6,676 nt of DNA, taken from contig WQSD01000067.1 in the NCBI GenBank assembly GCA_009788105.1, forward strand, positions 1 to 6,676, in the 5' to 3' direction. This DNA is from Oscillospiraceae bacterium. GTDB taxonomy: Bacteria; Bacillota; Clostridia; Oscillospirales; CAG-272. Shown here piece by piece: positions 1 to 6,543 of the stretch. The translations under genes and the position numbers were made by a program. Within the stretch, counting starts at the first letter, position 1; each line of letters begins with the position of its first letter. The notes under the pieces are model-generated. The model was not told where the DNA came from and did not search any database. It saw only the letters and a program-made list of their open reading frames with translations.

Positions 1-839
1 TGAATAAGGCTTCCCGCCGTGCGACGATTCACATTACGCATGGTCAGTCGTTGGATTTTGTCAAACATGGTTTCCCGCAATCCGGTTGAAAGGGGAATTT
101 GTGCAGACAGCATAGCGCGGCGACGTAAAAATCTAAATACCCGCACCAGCAAGTTCACTCCAACAATGGACAAAATCGCCACAAGAAATTGTGTAAACAT
201 CGGAGGGTCTTCTGCTTGAATAAAGTTGTCGATAAGGCGTGCGTTAAGCATTGGTAGCAAAATGCTTAAAAAGGTTACCACAACAAACAGCACCGAGGCA
301 AGATAGATATAAAACTGGTATGGTTTAAGAAAGCTCCACAGCCAGCCAAAGTGCTTTTTTTTGTCTGCACAGGCAAAACAGTAGGTCGCCCCTGGGGCAT
401 ATGGGCGGTGGCATTTGGTGCAGGTGGTGCGGCGGTTCACTCCGTCCGGGCGAAGAACGCCGTACTTCAGGCGGCGGTTAAACAGCTTGACCGCATAGGC
501 GTACATGATTTTCATGCTCATATCAGCGGTACACAAAGCATGAACTCCACCGCCGTCGGTATATTCAATGCCAACACTACCTGTACCAACGTTAATTGCA
601 AACTTGGTCAGTAGTGAAAATTCCAGGGTGGTTTTTTCCCCTGTTTCTATATTGAATAGGTAGATTGCCTGATTTGTTGCACCTAAAACCCCCTCGGTTT
701 TCTTAACTTCACCGACAGAGGTAAGGTTAAAGGGCATAGCAAACAGCACCTCGTGTTCACGAAGTGTGGGAAATGCCTCGCACAGGGGAGTTCGCCACTG
801 TGTTTCATGTTGTGGAACAGTTGTTGTTGTAGTGTTCAT
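1..839 (-). CDS. ABC exporter half B (PH-like + zinc ribbon + membrane domain), 3' part beyond window
   Basis: The first 279 codons are visible; the frame stays open to the left edge, so the rest of the membrane domain and the ATPase domain are not seen. Residues about 25-125 look like a PH-like beta domain (inferred). A zinc ribbon follows, with Cys140-x2-Cys143 and Cys154-x2-Cys157. A basic linker (DKKKHFGW) leads to two hydrophobic segments at about 173-196 and 215-238. The segment around 255-278 (FDKIQRLTMRNVNRRTAGSLI in part) matches the conserved TM2-TM3 cytoplasmic region of type IV ABC exporters (compare SSIQRLSVSFFSSRQTGGLM in the other half). The whole order matches the gene at 3473-5821, so the two are paralogues and probably partners in a heterodimer at the cytoplasmic membrane. 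The ATG at 839 is preceded by AGGA at 852-855 with a 12-nt spacer, the same spacing as in the paralogue. Substrate unknown. Confidence 0.9.
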   Translation of the reverse strand, partial: MNTTTTTVPQHETQWRTPLCEAFPTLREHEVLFAMPFNLTSVGEVKKTEGVLGATNQAIYLFNIETGEKTTLEFSLLTKFAINVGTGSVGIEYTDGGGVHALCTADMSMKIMYAYAVKLFNRRLKYGVLRPDGVNRRTTCTKCHRPYAPGATYCFACADKKKHFGWLWSFLKPYQFYIYLASVLFVVVTFLSILLPMLNARLIDNFIQAEDPPMFTQFLVAILSIVGVNLLVRVFRFLRRRAMLSAQIPLSTGLRETMFDKIQRLTMRNVNRRTAGSLI

Positions 840-851
840 ATAAGTTTGGTG

Positions 852-855
852 TCCT
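852..855 (-). promoter_or_regulatory. Ribosome binding site of exporter half B
   Basis: AGGA on the minus strand, 12 nt before the ATG at 839. The spacer is long but identical in length to that of the paralogous exporter gene, which supports both starts. Confidence 0.55.
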
Positions 856-861
856 ATCTGT

Positions 862-1084
862 GGACGGCGGGTTGCCGTCCCTACGGGTGCGGTGGTTGTC
901 CTGCCCTTGACCTTCTTCCCCTCTGGGGAGGGGTGGCAATGCGTAGCATTGACGGGGTGGCTTGTGCGGTGCGCCCTTGATTTTTGCCCTCTTTTGGGGA
1001 GAGGGTGGATTGGCAGTGTTTTTCTGCCAAGACGGGTGTTTTGTCTGTGCCGTTCGGCGGACGACCGAGGGCGGTCGTCCCTAC
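862..1084. repeat. Mosaic of short palindromic repeats (no gene)
   Basis: The non-coding stretch before exporter half B is a chain of perfect short stems. Stems are GGACGGC/GCCGTCC (862-868/874-880), CCCCTC/GAGGGG (918-923/928-933), CAATGC/GCATTG (937-942/946-951), CCCTCT/AGAGGG (987-992/1000-1005), TTGGCAG/CTGCCAA (1010-1016/1024-1030) and GGACGACCG/CGGTCGTCC (1059-1067/1072-1080). Several words recur at 6496-6655. No promoter of standard form is seen. This looks like the dispersed intergenic repeat families of clostridial genomes (inferred); open frames across it are not real genes. Confidence 0.75.
1001..1048 (+). repeat. 48-bp long-range direct repeat, left copy
   Basis: Matches 6608-6655 in the same orientation with a single difference (T at 1044, C at 6651). 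It contains the TTGGCAG/CTGCCAA hairpin followed by GACGGGTGTTTTG. The two copies flank about 5.6 kb. Confidence 0.9.
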
Positions 1085-1109
1085 GTGGTTTCGGCTGTGC
1101 CCTTTCGGA

Positions 1110-1245
1110 CTAAGATGCTTCGTGCCAATCATGCTTCGACCAAAGCCAACAACACCCTTCAGGCTAAGACGCTTTGTGCCAATCATGCTTCGACCAAAGC
1201 CAACAACACCCTTCAGGCTAAGACGCTTTGTGCCAATCATGCTTC
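1110..1245. repeat. 54-bp tandem repeat, about 2.5 copies
   Basis: Units begin at 1110, 1164 and 1218 with an exact 54-bp period; the first has a few differences and the third is partial (28 bp). The unit contains GCCAATCATGCTTCGACC and CAACAACACCCTTCAGG. Because 54 is divisible by three, the minus strand stays open and reads as an 18-residue repeat (MIGTKRLSLKG...), but no ribosome site or family supports translation. There is no spacer between units, so it is not a CRISPR array. Confidence 0.9.
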
Positions 1246-1249
1246 AAGA

Positions 1250-1307
1250 CTGTTATTTTCTCGCCTTACGGGGAAATGAATTCCCCTTCATGGCGAGAAA
1301 ATAACAG
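1250..1307. terminator. 58-bp palindrome after DUF1854, possible bidirectional terminator or miniature element
   Basis: Perfect 16-bp arms CTGTTATTTTCTCGCC (1250-1265) and its complement (1292-1307) enclose a second stem GGGGAA/TTCCCC (1270-1275/1281-1286). It starts 17 nt beyond the DUF1854 stop, where a terminator would be expected. There is no T run after the stem on the minus strand, so it may instead be a mobile-type palindromic repeat. The structure is certain; its function is inferred. Confidence 0.55.
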
Positions 1308-1324
1308 CTTTCAGCACACTAAAT

Positions 1325-1855
1325 TTACAAGAATATATCAATCTTCTTAAAGCTGGCTTTATCCAGGGCATACACGTCGTCAATTTCGTAGCGATTGCCG
1401 TCAACATCGGTGATAGCAATATGTCCTGCCCCGATTTTGTAGATGGAGCGGTAAGTGTCTTTCAGGGTGAAGTCGGCAGGACCTCGGTCGGTTTCGGTTT
1501 TCCAATAGGAAAAGCCGTACCGCTCTTTGAAGTGGAGGATTTTGTTTATCTTCAGGGTGTAATAGCGGCGGTCAAGCTCGGCTTTCAGCAGTTCCTCCAC
1601 CTGGGGGAATTGCTTTACGTCCCGAATCATTCCAAGCTCCCGCTCGTCCCCGTCCAGCACCGAAATGTACTCGTACATAAACTCATAGGGAAAACTGCGG
1701 CGAAGGGATACCTTGCCCCGCTCCGGCTTTTCGTCGCCCGGCAGGGTAAGGGTGATGAACTCGTTCACACGAGTAAACACCGCATTTTCGGGGGTGAGAT
1801 ATTTAATGTTAATCACGCCATCATAGTTGGCGGTTTCATTGATTTTTTTTGACAT
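1325..1855 (-). CDS. Stand-alone DUF1854 protein linked to ABC exporter
   Basis: A 176-residue soluble protein whose residues about 25-175 match DUF1854 well. The visible marks are the GDERELGMIRD strand pair (69-79), ELDRRYY (93-99), the ETDRGPADF block (121-129) and the closing TDVDGNRYEIDD...ALD (149-165). DUF1854 is known mainly as a domain attached to or beside ABC transporters, with a suggested ligand-binding or accessory role; its biochemical function is not established. Here it is a separate gene between two exporter halves, so it probably serves that transporter (inferred). The frame is open further upstream, but those codons lie inside the methyltransferase gene. The ATG at 1855 has AAAAGGA 8 nt ahead and the DUF1854-type sequence begins after it. 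The methyltransferase stop lies 34 nt upstream. GC content is back to the level of the exporter genes. A 58-bp palindrome lies 17 nt past the stop. Confidence 0.93.
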   Translation of the reverse strand: MSKKINETANYDGVINIKYLTPENAVFTRVNEFITLTLPGDEKPERGKVSLRRSFPYEFMYEYISVLDGDERELGMIRDVKQFPQVEELLKAELDRRYYTLKINKILHFKERYGFSYWKTETDRGPADFTLKDTYRSIYKIGAGHIAITDVDGNRYEIDDVYALDKASFKKIDIFL

Positions 1856-1863
1856 GGGTGTGT

Positions 1864-1870
1864 TCCTTTT
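1864..1870 (-). promoter_or_regulatory. Ribosome binding site fixing the DUF1854 start
   Basis: AAAAGGA on the minus strand, 8 nt before the ATG at 1855. It decides the start, since the open frame extends upstream through the end of the methyltransferase gene. Confidence 0.75.
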
Positions 1871-1889
1871 CGTTAGTGTGAAGTCTGGT

Positions 1890-2630
1890 TTACTTCGCCA
1901 TTCTTTCTTCATATGCAAGAACTGTGTTTTTTGAAACAATTCCCAATCTTTTTTCTGCTGCTTGAAAATATTGTTCGTCAAGCTCAAAACCAACGAACTT
2001 GCGTCCAAGGTTTTTCGTCGCAACCCCAGTTGAACCCACGCCCATAAATGGATCAAGTACAACATCACCCTCGTTTGAAGCAATTTTCAGGATATGCTCT
2101 AAAACTTTTATGGGCTTTTGCGTTGGGTGTTTCGGGTCTTTCAACCGTTCATTGCCACCACAAATTGGTGTTTCAATAAAATTGTGCATTTCTGCTTGGT
2201 TTGAAAAATTCCAAGTATGACCTTTGTTCCAAAAGCACACAATTAGCTCCACGGAATTCAAAAAAGAGGTTTTCATAAAATTTGGAACAGGGTTGGTTTT
2301 GTGCCAAGCCATGAATTGAAAAGTGTCATATTCACTATCAAATGCTTTGTGCCAATCACCTACCATGTTGTAACTCGTAAACACAAAAGCATTCCCTGTC
2401 GGCTTCAAAATACGTTTGAATTCAGCAACAAAATCCTTTGGGTCAAGTGGAACTTCGTCCCACTTTGCAATGTCGTTGTTGATGTCAGAACGCCAATTGA
2501 ATTTGATATTTCCAGTAGAATATTGTGCAATATTATAAGGCGGATCTGTTAGAATTAGGTCGATAGAATTATCGGGCAATGTTTTTAGCAAATGTTTGCA
2601 ATCGCCATGGCGTAAATCGAGAGAGTTCAT
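1890..2630 (-). CDS. Beta-class DNA methyltransferase of a type II R-M system (N6-A or N4-C)
   Basis: A 246-residue amino-methyltransferase that would protect host DNA against the neighbouring endonuclease. The catalytic motif IV is DPPY at 29-32. The AdoMet-binding motif I (DPFMGVGSTG) lies near the C terminus at 193-202, followed by FELDE (215-219). HPTQKP at 168-173 is the usual motif just before motif I. Motif IV before motif I defines the beta order. The stretch between about 100 and 165 would hold target recognition. DPPY is usual for N6-adenine enzymes, but some N4-cytosine enzymes share it, so the modified base is not settled. The length is near the small end for the class, with no obvious missing motif. 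The start ATG overlaps the endonuclease stop (ATGA, 4 nt), which suggests translational coupling. The gene is AT-rich compared with DUF1854 and the exporter genes. Confidence 0.95.
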   Translation of the reverse strand: MNSLDLRHGDCKHLLKTLPDNSIDLILTDPPYNIAQYSTGNIKFNWRSDINNDIAKWDEVPLDPKDFVAEFKRILKPTGNAFVFTSYNMVGDWHKAFDSEYDTFQFMAWHKTNPVPNFMKTSFLNSVELIVCFWNKGHTWNFSNQAEMHNFIETPICGGNERLKDPKHPTQKPIKVLEHILKIASNEGDVVLDPFMGVGSTGVATKNLGRKFVGFELDEQYFQAAEKRLGIVSKNTVLAYEERMAK

Positions 2631-3424
2631 ATCAAATAAGCCTCCCTGATTTCGTTTAGTGCTTCAATTAAAACCTGAACATTTTCGTTATAAGCCTTAA
2701 TCACTGTATTAAAACCATTTTCGCTCTTACAAACAAAATCCCAAAATGCTCTGCCTATAAGTAATTCGCTTTGTGCAAAAAATCGTTGAACTCGTTCTTG
2801 TGCCCAACCTTTGCCCTCGCCAAACTTGTTATATGCTGTGGCAAAGTGCAATTTCACATCTGCCGTTGTCTTGTTTTTTAGTATAAAATATTGCTCTAAT
2901 AATGCACGCTTTTCCACTTCGGCTTTTTTTATATCAAGATCGCCACCAGCCTTTAGTTCGATGATATGATATGTATTTGAAAGTTTATCAAAAAACACAT
3001 GATCAGAAGCATGAGTGGCATATTTTGTTGAAAACGCTTCAACATTATAGTCTTGATAGTGTTCAGTTTTTGGTGTTGTAATACGATTTTTATAGCTTGT
3101 TAGCATATCGTTGATATGGTCTATTTGTCTTGGGTTAATCTGCCCGGTAACTTCTTGTGATACCTCGTAATATTCTCGTGCTATTTCTAGTGCCATGCGT
3201 TCTAGTAAATTGCCAAATGATGAATCAAAAGAACGTACCAATGCAGAATAGTAAATCAATTCATTCGGCAATGCGTTCATAAAAACATTTTGCTTTTTTA
3301 GATTTATCGCTCCCTCTGGATTATCCACCTCTCCTGTGTGTCTGCCTTTGAAGCCAATGGCAAAGCTGTTCAAATGTGAACGCACGATACTTTCTATTCT
3401 TTTTGTTTCAGTTTGTGATAGCAT
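2627..3424 (-). CDS. Type II restriction endonuclease, TdeIII-like, PD-(D/E)xK fold
   Basis: A 265-residue protein with the features of a small type II restriction enzyme. The putative active site is Asp141 (or Asp146) followed by Glu156-x-Lys158 in YHIIELKAGGDLD. Conserved-looking blocks are LVRSFDSSFGNLLE (62-75), TAYNKFGEG (196-204) and LLIGRAFWDFVC (221-232). The blocks SSFG..LE and FWDF resemble the TdeIII-type endonuclease family, whose known members cut GGNCC; this assignment is from memory of the family and the site should not be assumed. The methyltransferase follows directly with a 4-nt overlap, the expected R-M pairing, but here the nuclease comes first. The ATG at 3424 has only a weak GAGAG ribosome site 5 nt ahead. 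The exporter stop is 48 nt upstream with no clear promoter between. Local GC is low: the line 2881-2940 has 18 G/C in 60. Confidence 0.82.
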   Translation of the reverse strand: MLSQTETKRIESIVRSHLNSFAIGFKGRHTGEVDNPEGAINLKKQNVFMNALPNELIYYSALVRSFDSSFGNLLERMALEIAREYYEVSQEVTGQINPRQIDHINDMLTSYKNRITTPKTEHYQDYNVEAFSTKYATHASDHVFFDKLSNTYHIIELKAGGDLDIKKAEVEKRALLEQYFILKNKTTADVKLHFATAYNKFGEGKGWAQERVQRFFAQSELLIGRAFWDFVCKSENGFNTVIKAYNENVQVLIEALNEIREAYLI

Positions 3425-3472
3425 TTTTGCTCTCTTTTCTGTTTTTTGTATGAGCAGACTGTCGGGAGAAAA

Positions 3473-5821
3473 TCACCCTCCCCGCCCCCGCCCTCGTCCA
3501 CCGCCACCGCCTGCGACAGGTAAGCCATCACCAACGCCGATAGACTTCAAGGCATCTAATTGCAGGGTGTACAGCTTGTGGTATGTACCTTTCGCCGCAA
3601 GAAGCTCAGCGTGGGTGCCCGACTCGGTGACTTTGCCGTTGTCCACCACAATAAGGGTGTCCGCGTCCCGCAAAGTGGACAGACGGTGGGCAATCATAAT
3701 AGTGGTTCGCCCGGCGTACAATCGCTCAAGGGCGGCTTGGATATTCCGCTCGGTTTCGGTGTCCATGGCGGCGGTTGCCTCGTCAAGCAGCAGGATTTTC
3801 GGGTCACGCAAAAGCGCCCGTGCAATTGACACCCGCTGACGCTCCCCGCCCGACAAATCCTTGTACCCGGAGCCAATCATTGTCTGGTACGCCTCCGGCA
3901 TTTTCATGATGAAGTCATGCGCTCCCGCCATTTTCGCCGCCTCAAGCACCTGCTCATAGCTGGCGTCTGCGTTAGCGTAGCGAATGTTATCTAATATCGT
4001 GCCGACAAACAAATATGTTTCCTGGGACACAATGGCAATGTTGCGGTGCAAATCCTCGGAAGAAATATTCTTCACATTGTGACCATCAATAAGGATTTCC
4101 CCTTCGGTGGTGTCATACAAACGCAAAATCAGGTTGGCAATGGTACTCTTCCCTGCCCCGGTCTTACCCACAATGCCGATAACCTTCCCCGGTTCAATCT
4201 TAAAACTCACATCTTTCAGCACCTTGCGATGCTCGATATAGGCAAAGTCAACACTACGGAATTCCACCTCGCCACGAAATTCGCCCAGCTCCACCGGGTC
4301 GGTAGTTTCGGGAACGTCGGACACAGCGTCCATCACCTCGATAAGGCGGTTCATGGCGGTCATGCTGTCCGACACATTGTAAATCATGTCAACAAACATG
4401 AAAATTGGTCCAAAAACAAGGTCAGCAAAGGCAAGAAAGGCAATCAGGATACCGAAAGTCATGTTAAACGACCCGGTGATAATCATCCAACCGCCTACCC
4501 CAAGAATCAAAATGCGGGCAATGGAGATAAGAAATTCGATAGCGGGGAAAGCAAGACTGGAGAAAAGAATCACGCTTTTTCCTGCCTGCGCCATGTCACG
4601 GCTTCGCTTGGCGTAACGCTCATTCTCGCTTTCTTCGCGGGCAAAGGCTTTCACCACACGCAGTCCGTTCAGCACGTCCGACAAAGTGGAATTCATAGAG
4701 CGTTGTCGCGACCAGCGGCGTTTGTGCAGTTTATCCATTTTGGCAAATGATAACTTGATAGCAATTAGGGCAATCGGGAAAACCAGTAGGGCAATAAGTG
4801 TTAGCATCGGGTTGAAAATCGTCATGATGACAAGCACCGCCACCACTTGAATTATGCTGACAAATGCGTTGCCGATAAAGTCGCACAAGAACCACCGCAG
4901 AGTTTCCGCATCGCTGGACACCTGCTGCATCAGTCCTCCTGTTTGTCTGCTTGAGAAAAAGCTGACCGACAACCGTTGGATAGATGAGAAAATCACCTTT
5001 TTCAAGTCATAAACAATGGCAGGGGCAACGTGTGCGGTGATTAGATTTTCGGTTATCTGAACAATTACTCCGAAAACCCGCACCGATATGATAATAGCAA
5101 GCACAAGCATAACATTTCTGTAAAAATCTCCGCCCTCAGTAAGAACTTCTTCATAGAAAAATCGCGTGCTGACATAGGGAGCAATAATAGACATTAGCCC
5201 GGTAAGAACCATTGCACCAAGAAGCACAAACAAGTGCCGTTTGTATTTTTTCGCAAAGAAAAATGTGCGGGCAAGGATTTTCTTGCGGTCAATACACTTG
5301 GGGCAGGCTTTACGAACTTCGTCGGCGTAGCGGTTGCCGCACTTAGGGCAAAACTTGTCCTGTTCGTTCACCTTTTTGTCCGCCGCAGGTTTGATTTTCC
5401 CGTCTTTCAGCAGTTGATTCAGATACTTCATGGCACAATATGTGACAGATTTGCTACCGAAAGTGAGATTCGCCACAAGGATACTGCTTTCATCTTTGCC
5501 CACGGCAAGCAGGCGGGCGGTGGTCAACAGTTCATCCACCTTAAATTCCTTGATGCCATCAAGTCTTATGGTTGCATGATTTTGCAGAGCAAAGGAAGAG
5601 AATCCTTTTTCGCTAACCACTTCACCTGCAAAGGAATGAAGAACAGTAGCCGTGACCGCAATAAAATTATCGCAGCGCACGGCATTGGTATCCATATCTG
5701 TGCGGAAGAAAAGCACAAGGTCGTCCGTGCGGATGCCTCGTTCTTCAAGTTCCTTTGTTATGTACCCTGGGGCAACATTCGGTTGCTCCGGGTCGAAAAA
5801 CCATTTATCGGGTTCGTTCAT
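3473..5821 (-). CDS. ABC exporter half A, full length: PH-like + zinc ribbon + TMD + NBD
   Basis: A 782-residue type IV exporter half, about 190 residues longer than usual because of its N-terminal extension. In order: PH-like region (about 25-140, inferred), zinc ribbon (CPKC at 158-161 and 173-176), six hydrophobic segments between about 197 and 480, then the ATPase domain. The latter shows Walker A GKTGAGKST (552-560), Q-loop Gln600, signature LSGGERQR (656-663), Walker B ILLLDE with catalytic Glu681, a D-loop of AAMD instead of the usual SALD, and H-loop His712. It therefore looks ATPase-competent. The tail (about 768-782) is Gly/Arg-rich, which is unusual. Start choice: ATG 5821 has AGGA at 5834-5837 with a 12-nt spacer, as in the paralogue. 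An ATG at 5878 (AGGA, 5-nt spacer) would add 19 residues beginning METPPPP and cannot be excluded. Likely partner: the gene at 1-839. Confidence 0.95.
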   Translation of the reverse strand: MNEPDKWFFDPEQPNVAPGYITKELEERGIRTDDLVLFFRTDMDTNAVRCDNFIAVTATVLHSFAGEVVSEKGFSSFALQNHATIRLDGIKEFKVDELLTTARLLAVGKDESSILVANLTFGSKSVTYCAMKYLNQLLKDGKIKPAADKKVNEQDKFCPKCGNRYADEVRKACPKCIDRKKILARTFFFAKKYKRHLFVLLGAMVLTGLMSIIAPYVSTRFFYEEVLTEGGDFYRNVMLVLAIIISVRVFGVIVQITENLITAHVAPAIVYDLKKVIFSSIQRLSVSFFSSRQTGGLMQQVSSDAETLRWFLCDFIGNAFVSIIQVVAVLVIMTIFNPMLTLIALLVFPIALIAIKLSFAKMDKLHKRRWSRQRSMNSTLSDVLNGLRVVKAFAREESENERYAKRSRDMAQAGKSVILFSSLAFPAIEFLISIARILILGVGGWMIITGSFNMTFGILIAFLAFADLVFGPIFMFVDMIYNVSDSMTAMNRLIEVMDAVSDVPETTDPVELGEFRGEVEFRSVDFAYIEHRKVLKDVSFKIEPGKVIGIVGKTGAGKSTIANLILRLYDTTEGEILIDGHNVKNISSEDLHRNIAIVSQETYLFVGTILDNIRYANADASYEQVLEAAKMAGAHDFIMKMPEAYQTMIGSGYKDLSGGERQRVSIARALLRDPKILLLDEATAAMDTETERNIQAALERLYAGRTTIMIAHRLSTLRDADTLIVVDNGKVTESGTHAELLAAKGTYHKLYTLQLDALKSIGVGDGLPVAGGGGGRGRGRGG
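3476..3493 (-). other. G-quadruplex motif at the 3' end of exporter half A
   Basis: The minus (mRNA-sense) strand reads GGGCGGGGGCGGGGAGGG directly before the TGA stop. These are four G runs of three or more with one-base loops, a textbook strong quadruplex motif. It encodes the Gly/Arg tail of the protein and lies about 50 nt ahead of the restriction gene start. Confidence 0.8.
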
Positions 5822-5833
5822 GGGATAATTGTT

Positions 5834-5837
5834 TCCT
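5834..5837 (-). promoter_or_regulatory. Ribosome binding site of exporter half A
   Basis: AGGA (within TATAGGAAAC) on the minus strand, 12 nt before the ATG at 5821. A competing AGGA at 5884-5887 sits 5 nt before the ATG at 5878, so the start remains open between the two. Confidence 0.5.
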
Positions 5838-5910
5838 ATAAAAGTTTTGTTTTGTGTGGGTGGAGGCGGGGTTTCCATGCCTGTCCTGTGGGTGTTTGGG
5901 TGTGTAGCGA

Positions 5911-6439
5911 CTATTCGTCGTCGTTGCCACCTTTATAATGCCGTATGGCTTTAACCAATTCTGCCGACTGCTCTTTGGAGTTTGTCTTGATTTCAATTTT
6001 TTTATGGGACGGTCCTCTGGAAAGGTCAACAAAAAAGTCGTCAACCCACTGTGAGCGTATCACTCTATGTACAACCGTACGCTCTCTTACAGAAAATATT
6101 TTATTCAAATTAAATTTGTGTGTGCAGTAACATCTATAAATACAGTCTTTGCTCTCTTTATTTATCGTGAATTTTCGAAAAAAAGTCATTATAAAAGTAT
6201 AAATAAATATCCAAGAACTTCCCATTATCAAAACAAGGAATAGAACAAACCATAAATCAAATTCGTCTCTGCCAATATTTTCTATTATAAGCATAATTAC
6301 TGCAACTGATAGGACTGCCGGAAGCAACCGCCATTGCACCGAAATATAACACTCGGTGTATTTTTAGTGGGAATTTAATTGTTACATATTCCCCTGTTTC
6401 TCTGACTATGAGTTCTTTGGTGTGCAGGCTTTTGTTCAT
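5911..6439 (-). CDS. Small membrane protein, reading frame broken near 6361-6365
   Basis: Not recognised as a named family. The best start is the ATG at 6439, which has AAAGGA 6 nt ahead and codes for MNKSLHTKELIVRETGEYVT and on, but that frame runs into a stop at 6257. The frame that continues to the stop at 5911 holds two hydrophobic segments (from ...LLPAVLSVAVIMLII and DLWFVLFLVLIMGSSWIFIYTF), then a polar C-terminal domain with FTINKESKDCIYRC, SQWVDDFFVDLS and IEIKTNSKEQSAELVKAI, which resembles a bacterial PH-like domain (inferred). Removing one T from the T5 run at 6361-6365 joins both parts into a 175-residue protein (...KFPLKYTECYISVQWRLLPAV...). Otherwise only a GTG start at 6339 without a good ribosome site is available. 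The gene is AT-rich (line 6241-6300 has 16 G/C in 60). It lies just upstream of exporter half A on the same strand. Confidence 0.68.
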
Positions 6440-6445
6440 GGTTTT

Positions 6446-6451
6446 TCCTTT
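6446..6451 (-). promoter_or_regulatory. Ribosome binding site of the frameshifted membrane gene
   Basis: AAAGGA on the minus strand, 6 nt before the ATG at 6439. It is one of the best ribosome sites in the window and argues that translation once began here, upstream of the frame break. Confidence 0.65.
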
Positions 6452-6495
6452 GGTGGGGCTGAGTTGTGTGCGGCGCGGGTTTTGTTGTACTGTAG

Positions 6496-6514
6496 GGGCG
6501 GGCATTGCCCGTCC
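6496..6514. repeat. GTAGGGGCG-type hairpin
   Basis: The stem runs GGGCGGGC against GCCCGTCC around an ATT loop (one G-T pair), preceded by GTAGGG. It belongs with the hairpins at 862-880 and 1059-1080, which on the minus strand are also preceded by GTAGG: the flanks agree while the stem words differ. Confidence 0.7.
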
Positions 6515-6543
6515 GAAAACACCCGTCACTCACTTCGTTCGTG

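Noticed and set aside
881..1240. Minus-strand open frame of 119 codons with an 18-residue repeat
   Set aside because: It is made only of the 54-bp tandem repeat and palindromic intergenic words, has no ribosome binding site, and resembles no protein family.
1110..1245. Possible CRISPR array
   Set aside because: The repeats are contiguous with no unique spacers, and there are no cas genes in the window.
753..1304. Several overlapping plus-strand open frames
   Set aside because: They cross the repeat mosaic, overlap each other in different frames and lack ribosome sites; this region is non-coding.
1325..2083. Longer version of the DUF1854 protein starting at 2083
   Set aside because: The extra 76 residues overlap the methyltransferase's essential motif I region in another frame. 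The start at 1855 has a good ribosome site and the domain begins after it.
3425..3472. Possible dedicated promoter for the restriction genes
   Set aside because: No convincing -35/-10 pair is visible in the 48-nt gap; a promoter inside the exporter gene cannot be excluded.
4046..4750. Long plus-strand open frame opposite exporter half A
   Set aside because: It is a shadow of the ATPase and membrane domain codons; the minus frame has all ABC motifs and the plus product looks like nothing known.
5234..5938. Long plus-strand open frame opposite the exporter N terminus
   Set aside because: It is a shadow of the PH-like and zinc-ribbon region, whose layout is conserved in the second exporter half on the minus strand.
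6257..6529. Independent 90-codon gene upstream of the membrane gene
   Set aside because: Only the part from 6439 has a ribosome site. Past the T5 run it reads as a shadow of the membrane protein frame, so it is better seen as the 5' part of one broken gene.
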